This document shows positions 1 to 5,817 of a stretch of 5,852 bases of DNA, one piece after another; position 1 is the first letter of the stretch, and every line of letters begins with the position of its first letter. The notes under the pieces are model-generated. The model searched no databases. It saw only the letters and a list, made by a program, of their open reading frames with translations, and was not told where the DNA came from. The position numbers were made by a program, and so were the translations under genes. The DNA lies in the NCBI GenBank assembly GCA_945918315.1, contig CAMEIK010000082.1:1-5852 (forward strand), written 5' to 3'. This DNA comes from an uncultured Clostridia bacterium. Lineage in GTDB: Bacteria > Bacillota > Clostridia > Oscillospirales > Oscillospiraceae.

Positions 1-2276
1 GGCAGGGTGATCTCCACGGCAAACTTGGTGTTGCCGCCCTCATTCTCCCCCTCCCGGGCAATGGAAGTGACGATACCTGCAAAGGACTGTCCTTCCAGGG
101 CGTCCAGAGTGACCTGGGCTCCCAGCCCCGTCCTGACGGACAGCACATCCAGTTCATCCACCTGGATGGAGATGGTCATTTCCTCCTGGGGCGTAATGGT
201 AAGCACCGTGGTTTTGCCGGTACTGTACGTATCGTAGACCTCCTGGCTGGTGCCCGCGCCATAACTGCCGTCGCCGCCGCCCATGCCGCCGGGAATCGAA
301 ATACCCCCCGGAATGGTAATCCCGCCGGGGAACATACCGGAGCCGCCCTGAGACGGACCCTCGGGGGTTTCCGGCTGGGTCGAAACAACCCGGCGAATAG
401 AACCAATACTGAAATTACCGCCGGCATCCCCGCTTACCGTAATCACCAGCACGTCTCCCGCCATCAGGTCGGAAGCCGAAAGACTGGTGCCGTCCATGTC
501 GGTGATGGGCGTGACGCCGTCATGGGTATAGGAAATGGCCTGGGTGGGAAGCACGCTCAGGGCTGTCTGCGCATCCATTGCGGTCAGATCCACAGGCGTT
601 GTTGTAATGCTCAGAATCATGGTGCTGCCGGCAATGGCGGAAACCGACGCCGGGTAGGTTACGGTGCCGCCGGAGGGCTCCTGGTCCCCGCCGGGATTTT
701 CCGGGGGCTGCTCCCCGCCGTTCTCGCCGTCTTCCGGCACATCCGAAAGCAGCACCAGCCGGACAGGCTCCTCCGTTGCCGTCAGGCCGGAGGCTGTGAC
801 GGCATCCTCCCCGGCCCCGAGAGGCGTGTAGTCCCCGTCCTCTGGGATTCCGGAGACCTGACCGGACTGCTCCGCCCGGAGGTAGCCATCCCGGTTCAGC
901 TTTGTCAGCATCAGCATGGTTTCCTCCAGCTCCTGCCGCAGGGCAAGCAGCCGGTAATATGCAAAGGTGTACCCGGTATCCTTCAGAGTAATGAGCCGGG
1001 TTCCCTCGGTTACCTTCTGGTTGAGGGTTACATTGACCCGGGACACACTTCCGGAAAAGCCGGTAACCCGCAGCTGGCTGTGGATATAGAGGGTTCCGGT
1101 GCCCAGCGTGCTCCCTTCGCTGTCCGCCACAATCACGGCATCGTCACAGGGGGCGGTATCATCGGCGGTGGTCACCGTCGCGATTCCGTCCAGAAGCTGG
1201 GAAACCCGCCCGCCCTGGGCTGTACCGTCAGACAATGTCACCGTTACGCTGTCTCCCGCCTTCAGGTCCCCGGCAGGAATATCCACCGCCATGAGACCGT
1301 CCAGAGACAGCAGCATCAGCGCGCCCCGGTCATACATTACATCGGCGGCGCTGTCCCCCTCCTGAACGTAGATCGCCTTGACCCGGCCGGATACCGTGGC
1401 GCTGACCAGAGTATCGGCAGTCTTATTACGCTCTTTGTTCAGGTCCTCGTCCAGCTCCTCCAGCACGCTTTGCAGCCCGGCAATGGCAGAGGCCGTTTCC
1501 GTCCGGCTGACACTGGCAAGAATATCCCCGGCTTCCACAACGCTTCCGTTTTTCACATGGTAGCATTCCACGCTGACGGAATCGGGGATTTCCGCTTGGG
1601 TGCCATCAGAACCGGCCAGGGTCCCCGCCCCGGACAGCACCGTGCCGATTGTCGCCGTCTCCGCCTGGGTGGAAAGAACCCGGGTATTGACCAGGGTCTG
1701 CGAACCGGTACTGCCGGAGGGAAGGGAGGATAGAATCATTGCGAAGGTCAGCAGCACCGCGATGGCCGTGACCCATGCCGCGCCGCTGCTTTTGGGGGGC
1801 CGGTACGCTTCCTCGTGCTGCAGCTCCGGCATTGTGGACCTGGGCGCTTCCTCCGGCTTTTTCTTTTTCAGCCGCAGCAGCAGAAGCCCGCAGGTCCCCG
1901 CTCCCGCCGCGCACACAATGACAATGGGGATCCAGCCCCGGCGCAGCAGTCCAAGCAGTCCCGGTTGGGCTGCCTCCATCGTGGGGGAATTCTCTTCTCC
2001 GGTCCGCCCCCGGGCGGGGAAGTTCCCTTCCTCGCCGCCTTCCGGCGGCGTAAAGTCCCGGGGTCCGTTCCCGCCCTCCGGCGGGGTAAACGCTTCCCGG
2101 TCGAAGGAAGCGGAATCTCCCGTCCGGCCCGGTTCACCGGAAGTCGTAACGCCGGGCTCCACCGCTCCGCTGCCGCCGGGGTACAGGCACACCAGGGCCG
2201 CCTCCCCCACAAGCACCAGGGAAAACAGGAAGATCAGGGCGATCAGGATTTCCCGGGCCCGATTATTCTTTTTCAT
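1..2276 (-). CDS. Second HlyD/MacA-like efflux adaptor with multi-pass N-terminus and large insertion (partial, C-terminus beyond left edge)
   Basis: Reading the minus strand from ATG at 2276 gives 758 codons without a stop, running off base 1. Seen: membrane segments at about residues 10-32, 115-136 (followed by KKKK) and 166-185. Between the first two is a Pro/Gly/acidic loop with two FTPPEGG copies. From residue 200 on it is a paralogue of the first gene of the operon: lipoyl half at 229-256, short helical region 260-288, VSGRVKAI half at 294-301, beta-rich stretch 329-395, second lipoyl half RVTGFSGSVSRV (403-414), second helix 434-463, then a beta-barrel start at 698 (IQVDELDVLSV). An insertion occupies about 481-690. 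The membrane-proximal C-terminal domain is missing only because the window ends. Family knowledge: such adaptors work outside the cytoplasmic membrane with MacB-type permeases. Inferred: it serves the ATPase/permease encoded just upstream, replacing or joining the first adaptor. The adaptor assignment is firm; the role of the extra parts is unknown. Confidence 0.88.
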   Translation of the reverse strand, partial: MKKNNRAREILIALIFLFSLVLVGEAALVCLYPGGSGAVEPGVTTSGEPGRTGDSASFDREAFTPPEGGNGPRDFTPPEGGEEGNFPARGRTGEENSPTMEAAQPGLLGLLRRGWIPIVIVCAAGAGTCGLLLLRLKKKKPEEAPRSTMPELQHEEAYRPPKSSGAAWVTAIAVLLTFAMILSSLPSGSTGSQTLVNTRVLSTQAETATIGTVLSGAGTLAGSDGTQAEIPDSVSVECYHVKNGSVVEAGDILASVSRTETASAIAGLQSVLEELDEDLNKERNKTADTLVSATVSGRVKAIYVQEGDSAADVMYDRGALMLLSLDGLMAVDIPAGDLKAGDSVTVTLSDGTAQGGRVSQLLDGIATVTTADDTAPCDDAVIVADSEGSTLGTGTLYIHSQLRVTGFSGSVSRVNVTLNQKVTEGTRLITLKDTGYTFAYYRLLALRQELEETMLMLTKLNRDGYLRAEQSGQVSGIPEDGDYTPLGAGEDAVTASGLTATEEPVRLVLLSDVPEDGENGGEQPPENPGGDQEPSGGTVTYPASVSAIAGSTMILSITTTPVDLTAMDAQTALSVLPTQAISYTHDGVTPITDMDGTSLSASDLMAGDVLVITVSGDAGGNFSIGSIRRVVSTQPETPEGPSQGGSGMFPGGITIPGGISIPGGMGGGDGSYGAGTSQEVYDTYSTGKTTVLTITPQEEMTISIQVDELDVLSVRTGLGAQVTLDALEGQSFAGIVTSIAREGENEGGNTKFAVEITL
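207..836 (-). other. Insertion of about 200 residues in the second adaptor
   Basis: Aligned by eye with the first adaptor, the second departs after GIPED (residues 476-480) and rejoins near TITPQEEMTISIQVDELD (693-710). The first adaptor has only about 28 residues here. The insert contains a Gly/Pro/Glu linker (512-537), a beta-rich block of about 95 residues (538-632, with the LSASDLMAGDVLVITVSG pattern), then a Gly/Pro/Met linker (640-675). The beta block resembles small OB-like domains such as DUF5666 in its rhythm, but this is a weak visual impression and not a confirmed match. Confidence 0.65.
1833..2276 (-). other. Membrane-spanning N-terminal extension of the second adaptor
   Basis: Residues 1-148 have no counterpart in the first adaptor. 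They contain a basic start, helix 10-32, an outer loop of about 80 residues rich in Pro, Gly, Glu and Asp, helix 115-136 and a cytoplasmic KKKK segment. The third helix (166-185) matches the single anchor of the first adaptor in position relative to its lipoyl domain. By the positive-inside rule the layout is in-out, out-in, in-out, which leaves the adaptor body correctly outside. This may be a fused small membrane protein. Confidence 0.7.
2035..2090 (-). repeat. Two GC-rich 20-bp direct repeats encoding FTPPEGG
   Basis: Two 20-base copies at 2035-2054 and 2071-2090 match at 18 of 20 positions by hand count and start 36 bases (12 codons) apart. Both lie in frame in the second adaptor's outer loop and encode FTPPEGG at residues 63-69 and 75-81. 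Each copy is itself a small inverted repeat; the copy at 2070-2085 can pair CCCGCC with GGCGGG around a 4-base loop. It is probably a duplicated low-complexity linker. Confidence 0.7.
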
Positions 2277-2311
2277 ATGCATCGCCTCGCTCATTACAAG
2301 GATAGGGGGGC
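2277..2311 (-). promoter_or_regulatory. Short spacer with the ribosome-binding site that decides the second adaptor's start
   Basis: Three in-frame ATG codons occur at 2294, 2282 and 2276 (first bases on the minus strand). Only the last has a properly placed site: GAGG at 2288-2285 with 8 bases to the ATG. The ATG at 2294 has no purine-rich site, and the one at 2282 is only 2 bases from GAGG. The 2276 start gives an N-terminus beginning MKKNN directly before the first membrane helix. No terminator-like hairpin is seen in these 35 bases, so read-through from the permease gene is expected. Confidence 0.65.
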
Positions 2312-3502
2312 TCAGCCGCCGTAATGCAGGGCGTCAATGGGTGCCATCTTCGCCGCCTTATTGGCAGGGTACAGGCCGAAGATCACTCCGATGGCAAAGC
2401 AGAACCCGATGGCAATGACAACCACATTCCACTCCAGGGCAAACATCATGCCAAGACTGGACACCACAATGGAGATCACCTGGAGCACCGCCCAGGAGGC
2501 AAATACGCCGATGGCACAGCCCAGCATACAAAGCACCACGGATTCCAGCAGGAACTGGAGGAGAATCGCCCCCCGGCCCGCGCCGATGGCTTTCCGGATG
2601 CCGATTTCCCGGGTCCGCTCCGTCACCGTCACCAGCATAATGTTCATAATGCCGATGCCGCCCACAATCAGGGAGATTGCGGCAATCCCGCCCAGAAGGA
2701 CTGTCAGAATGGAGGTCACATTGTTCATGGCGTCCTCCATGATATTCCGGGAGGACAGGGTAAAGGCGTCCTCGTCCTCCTGGAACCGGTCCATCAGCAG
2801 CTCCCGCATGGCGCTTTCCGCCGTGGCCATATCGGAGCCCTCCGCCGCACCGACGGAGAAGGTGGTGATGGTGCTGGACACGGTGGAGGAAAGCCGCAAA
2901 AGGGTCGTATAGGGGATGTAGGCCACCAGGGAGTCCGCGCCGAATACGGCGGTGAGGGAATCCTCGTCATCCTCCAGCACACCCACAACCCGGAATTTCC
3001 GGCCGCTCAGGGAGATTTCCACATCCAGACAGTCGGTATAGCCCACAAGCTTTTCCGCCGCCGCCTCGTTGATGACGCACACGTCCGTGTGGTTATCCAC
3101 ATCGGAGGCCTTCAGAAATCTGCCCAGCAGGAGCTTCAGTCCGTTCACCTGCTCATAGGCCGGTGTCGCTCCGTACACCGAGAAGGTGGCGTTGGTGGAA
3201 CCGTATTTTCCCGTTGCCGTGGCGGAGCCGGAGGGGGCAATGGGGCCCACGCCCTCCGTGTCCATCCACTCGTCCAGAACATCCAGGGTAATGGGCTTTC
3301 CCTTGTCATCGGAAATCCGCACCGTGATCAGGTCGCTGCCCATCTTCTCAATGGTGTCCGTCACGGTGCCGGTAGCGCCGTTGACGAGGCTGACCAGAAT
3401 CACCAGGGCCATTACACCGATGATGATGCCCAGCATGGTCAGAAACGCCCGGAATTTATTGCCGGCAATGGATTTCATTGCCATTTTTAATGCCTGTGTC
3501 AT
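2312..3502 (-). CDS. MacB/FtsX-family ABC transporter permease
   Basis: The 396-aa product is the membrane subunit of a type VII (MacB-like, mechanotransmitting) ABC transporter. A first membrane helix lies at about residues 19-41 (after the amphipathic MAMKSIAGNKFRAF start). A MacB-type periplasmic-core domain of about 200 residues follows (42-255), including the FSVYGATPAYEQVNGLKLLLGRFL stretch in two parts (107-116 and 117-130). The C-terminal FtsX domain has helices at about 262-292, 318-348 and 359-378. Typical family motifs are seen: VTERTREIGIRKAIGA at 293-308 and the closing GLYPANKAAKMAPIDALHY at 376-394. Length fits stand-alone Gram-positive permeases such as YknZ; the E. coli MacB ATPase domain is absent because it is encoded by the preceding gene. 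The start overlaps the ATPase stop (ATGA), and GGAGGG sits 6 bases upstream. The domain is intact, with no sign of decay. Substrate cannot be inferred. Confidence 0.96.
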   Translation of the reverse strand: MTQALKMAMKSIAGNKFRAFLTMLGIIIGVMALVILVSLVNGATGTVTDTIEKMGSDLITVRISDDKGKPITLDVLDEWMDTEGVGPIAPSGSATATGKYGSTNATFSVYGATPAYEQVNGLKLLLGRFLKASDVDNHTDVCVINEAAAEKLVGYTDCLDVEISLSGRKFRVVGVLEDDEDSLTAVFGADSLVAYIPYTTLLRLSSTVSSTITTFSVGAAEGSDMATAESAMRELLMDRFQEDEDAFTLSSRNIMEDAMNNVTSILTVLLGGIAAISLIVGGIGIMNIMLVTVTERTREIGIRKAIGAGRGAILLQFLLESVVLCMLGCAIGVFASWAVLQVISIVVSSLGMMFALEWNVVVIAIGFCFAIGVIFGLYPANKAAKMAPIDALHYGG

Positions 3503-4170
3503 AGCGCGCCCTCCGATAGCTTTCCGTCCCGGATATGCACAATCCGTTCCGCCTGACGGGCCACATCATTATCGTGGGTAATGAGGACAATGGTGTTGCC
3601 CTGGCTGTGGAGCTCCCGGAAAACCTCCATGATCTCCTCACTGGTCCGGGAGTCCAGGTTGCCGGTAGGCTCGTCCGCCAGAATCAGGCTGGGATTTGTG
3701 ACAATGGCCCGGGCAATGGCCACCCGCTGCTGCTGTCCGCCGGAAAGCTCCGTAGGCAGATGCTTCGCCCGCCGCTGCAGCTCCATCCGGGCCAGAGCGG
3801 CTTCCACCCGGTCCCGGCGCTCCGCCCTTGGCACCCCCTGATAGATGAGGGGCAGCTCCACATTTTCCTCGGCGGTAAGCTTGGGAATCAGGTTGAAGCT
3901 TTGAAAAACGAATCCGATCTTCCGGTTGCGCACCCGGGCCAGGGCCCGCTCGGAATAATCTTGAATGGGGATTCCGTCCAGCAGATAGGTACCGGAATCG
4001 GCGGTGTCCAGGCAGCCGATAATGTTCATCAGCGTGGATTTTCCGCTGCCGGAGGGGCCGATAATACTGACAAACTCGCCGGGGGCAATGTGCAGGCAGG
4101 CCTTGTTCAGGGCATAGACCTTTTCCGAGCCCATCTGATACACCCGGGATATATCCTTCAAATCGATCAT
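3499..4170 (-). CDS. MacB/LolD-class ABC transporter ATP-binding protein
   Basis: This 223-aa cytoplasmic ATPase powers the adjacent permease. All nucleotide-binding elements are visible: Walker A GPSGSGKS at 38-45, Q-loop Gln90 in [11 protein letters not shown] signature LSGGQ at 142-146, Walker B LILADEP at 162-168 with catalytic Glu167, the D-loop GNLDS at 170-174, and switch His199 in LITHD. The combination [22 protein letters not shown] and DEPTGNLDS is characteristic of the LolD/MacB/YknY/FtsE-like group rather than importer ATPases. Length is usual for a stand-alone subunit. The start codon at 4170 is preceded by AGGAGG at a 5-base spacing; this site overlaps the stop codon of the first adaptor, and the gene's own stop overlaps the permease start. 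This suggests coupled translation giving balanced subunits. Nothing indicates lost activity. Confidence 0.97.
   Translation of the reverse strand: MIDLKDISRVYQMGSEKVYALNKACLHIAPGEFVSIIGPSGSGKSTLMNIIGCLDTADSGTYLLDGIPIQDYSERALARVRNRKIGFVFQSFNLIPKLTAEENVELPLIYQGVPRAERRDRVEAALARMELQRRAKHLPTELSGGQQQRVAIARAIVTNPSLILADEPTGNLDSRTSEEIMEVFRELHSQGNTIVLITHDNDVARQAERIVHIRDGKLSEGAL
3509..3514 (-). promoter_or_regulatory. Ribosome-binding site of the permease inside the ATPase gene
   Basis: GGAGGG on the minus strand sits 6 bases before the permease ATG at 3502, within the last codons of the ATPase gene. Start and stop share ATGA, the usual arrangement for coupled translation of ABC subunits made in equal amounts. 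Confidence 0.85.
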
Positions 4171-4175
4171 GGCAG

Positions 4176-4181
4176 CCTCCT
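4176..4181 (-). promoter_or_regulatory. Ribosome-binding site of the ATPase overlapping the adaptor stop codon
   Basis: AGGAGG on the minus strand is 5 bases before the ATPase ATG. It shares two bases with the TAG stop (4182-4180) of the first adaptor, so ribosomes ending the adaptor uncover or occupy this site. This supports translational coupling; it is read directly from the sequence. Confidence 0.85.
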
Positions 4182-5817
4182 AGCTCCGGCGTCCGCCCAT
4201 ACCGCCCATGCCGCCGGGCATATTGCCGCCCATGCCGGAGGGCATGCCGTCCATACCGCCGCCAAAGATAAAGTCAAACAGATTATCCGTTTTCTTTTCG
4301 GTATAGTAGACCACATCCCCCTCCTTCAGCCCGGAGGTGATTTCCGTATAATCCCCGTCGGACATGCCCACGGTCACTTCCACGGGGCTGCCGTAGCTGC
4401 GGCTCTCCGTATCATAGGCCGTGTAGACATAGGCGGTGCTGCTGGTCTTGTGCACCGCGTCCGCGGGCACCAGCAGCGCGTTCTCCACACCCTGAATGGT
4501 CACCGCCACATCGGCTGTCATGCCGGAAAGCATGTCTTCCATCTTATCCAGGGTAATGGTGGCCGTATACATGGTCACCCCGTCGGAGCTGGCCGCGGTG
4601 GTGTCAATCTCCGTCACGGTGCCGGAACAGGCGTTCTTTCCGATGGATTCCACCGTCACGGAAGCCGTCTGCCCCTCCTTGAGAGACAGGATATCCGTCT
4701 CATCCACCTGGATGGTCACGGACATCTCAAGCCCCGGGTCCAGGGTAAACTGTACTGTCTGGCTCAGAGGGTCGGAGCTTCCGGAGGCGGAGGCAGCCGA
4801 ATAGGCGGGAAGGGCCGTGTCTTCGGCTTCCTCTTCCGGAATGCTGCCCACGGTTCCGTCACAGGGCGCAAGGACCGCGCCATCCTTATATAGCTTCACC
4901 AGCGTCCGGTACATGTCCTCGTACTGGGCCCGCTGGGCAAGAATCCGGTCATAGTTTGCGGAGCTGGCGGTATCCTTCAGGGAAAACAGGGTCGTGGTCC
5001 GGCTGACCTGGGCGTTTTCCCTGGCGCTGACCCGGGAAACGGTTCCGGCATAGCCTGTGACCTTCAGGGGCTGGTGGATCTCCAGGGTCCCGGTGTCGGT
5101 TCCCTCCACGGTTACGGTATCGCCGTACAGCGGGCCGTTATCCGTCAGAAGCACCGTGGCTTCCTCCCCGGACACCTTGCTGACGGTGCCTTCATATTCC
5201 TTTCCCTGGGAGTCGGTGACGGTCACCGTCTGGCCCTGGGTGTAGCTGCCGCCGGAAACCCTTACCATCATCTTCCCGTCCAGGGACAGAAGGGCCAGCG
5301 CCCCATGCTCGTACATCACGGAGGAAACATCGTCCCCGACCCCGGCAAAGACCGCCTTTACCCGTCCGGAAACACCGGCGGAAACGGTGGCGCTCTCCGC
5401 GTCATTTTTCGCGTCCTTCAGGTCCTTGTCCAGGTCCTCAAGCTGGTCCTGGAGTTCGGACAGGGCTTCCAGGATGTCGCTGGCCTTCACGGAAGCCAGC
5501 ACATCTCCGGAGTGAACCGTGTCGCCGACCTTAACATAGACGGTGTCCAGCGGAACACTGTCCGGAACCTCCACATCGACAATGCCCTCCCCGGTAAGAG
5601 AACCGGAACCGGAAACCGTGGTCTGGATGGAGCCGGTGGTCACGGAGGCGGAAAGGACGGTGTCCACGTCGCCCGACGAGAATTTTTCTTCCACCCGGCG
5701 CTGAAAATACAGCACAACGGCGGTGATCATGAGAACAACCACCGCGATCACCGCAATGGTTTTTTTGATAAAGTTTCTCCGCTTTACCGCTTTCGGAGAG
5801 TTGGCTGGGTTTGCCAT
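4180..5817 (-). CDS. First HlyD/MacA/YknX-like efflux adaptor (membrane-fusion protein)
   Basis: A 545-aa extracytoplasmic adaptor, first of the visible operon. Seen: a basic N-terminus (KRRNFIKK, 12-19) and one membrane helix (about 20-38) but no lipobox, so it is anchored N-in by an uncleaved helix. Module 1 is lipoyl half 80-110, a short acidic helical region 113-142, second lipoyl half VSGRVKAVF (149-157) and a beta-rich domain about 182-245. Module 2 is TGYAGTVSRV (254-263), helix 284-312, APCDGTVGSI (317-326), an Ala/Ser linker 328-353 and a beta-barrel from about 355 (IQVDETDILSL). The membrane-proximal part follows, with the LLVPADAV motif at 448-455. The tail from 519 is Gly/Met-rich and ends RRS. 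The order adaptor, ATPase, permease matches Bacillus yknXYZ (family knowledge). The start at 5817 is fixed by GGAGGAGG 7 bases upstream. At 545 aa it is longer than usual MacA (about 370), explained by the doubled module and the tail. Substrate unknown. Confidence 0.94.
   Translation of the reverse strand: MANPANSPKAVKRRNFIKKTIAVIAVVVLMITAVVLYFQRRVEEKFSSGDVDTVLSASVTTGSIQTTVSGSGSLTGEGIVDVEVPDSVPLDTVYVKVGDTVHSGDVLASVKASDILEALSELQDQLEDLDKDLKDAKNDAESATVSAGVSGRVKAVFAGVGDDVSSVMYEHGALALLSLDGKMMVRVSGGSYTQGQTVTVTDSQGKEYEGTVSKVSGEEATVLLTDNGPLYGDTVTVEGTDTGTLEIHQPLKVTGYAGTVSRVSARENAQVSRTTTLFSLKDTASSANYDRILAQRAQYEDMYRTLVKLYKDGAVLAPCDGTVGSIPEEEAEDTALPAYSAASASGSSDPLSQTVQFTLDPGLEMSVTIQVDETDILSLKEGQTASVTVESIGKNACSGTVTEIDTTAASSDGVTMYTATITLDKMEDMLSGMTADVAVTIQGVENALLVPADAVHKTSSTAYVYTAYDTESRSYGSPVEVTVGMSDGDYTEITSGLKEGDVVYYTEKKTDNLFDFIFGGGMDGMPSGMGGNMPGGMGGMGGRRS
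4183..4263 (-). repeat. Low-complexity Gly/Met-rich C-terminal tail of the first adaptor
   Basis: The last 27 codons of the first adaptor encode mainly Gly with six Met residues and two Pro, in irregular GGM/GMP units, ending Arg-Arg-Ser. At DNA level this is a degenerate array of ccgcccat-like units on the plus strand. Similar tails are common on clostridial adaptors (general knowledge). The second adaptor has a comparable Gly/Pro/Met stretch at residues 644-667, but inside its insertion instead of at the end. Confidence 0.7.

Noticed and set aside
522..1733. 403-codon plus-strand open frame opposite adaptor 2
   Set aside because: It lies wholly antisense to a protein with clear family similarity. 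Its product is rich in Gly, Arg, Gln and His without a recognisable domain, and no ribosome site is evident. Long antisense frames are expected in GC-rich coding DNA.
2070..2085. GC-rich hairpin as a transcription terminator
   Set aside because: It lies within the adaptor 2 coding sequence, has no following U-run on the coding strand, and is explained by the repeated PPEGG codons.
1868..2212. 114-codon minus-strand frame inside adaptor 2
   Set aside because: It is out of frame with the adaptor, which is continuous through this region with sensible membrane helices. The product is Arg/Pro-rich with no start signal, so it is not evidence of a frameshift.
2277..2311. Terminator or separate promoter between permease and adaptor 2
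   Set aside because: The 35 bases contain no stem-loop with a T-run and no recognisable promoter boxes. The spacing suits continued transcription.
1600..2418. 272-codon plus-strand frame rich in Ser, Pro and Arg
   Set aside because: It overlaps the N-terminal half of adaptor 2 and the end of the permease gene antisense. Its low-complexity content mirrors the Pro/Gly loop on the other strand.
2324..3490. 388-codon plus-strand open frame opposite the permease
   Set aside because: It is the exact shadow of the FtsX-type permease gene. The product is His/Gly/Gln-rich with no membrane helices or motifs, and there is no independent start signal.
3535..4893. 452-codon plus-strand open frame spanning the ATPase and adaptor 1 boundary
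   Set aside because: It crosses the junction of two convincing minus-strand genes antisense, and its His/Gly-rich product matches no family I recognise. It is a composition artefact.
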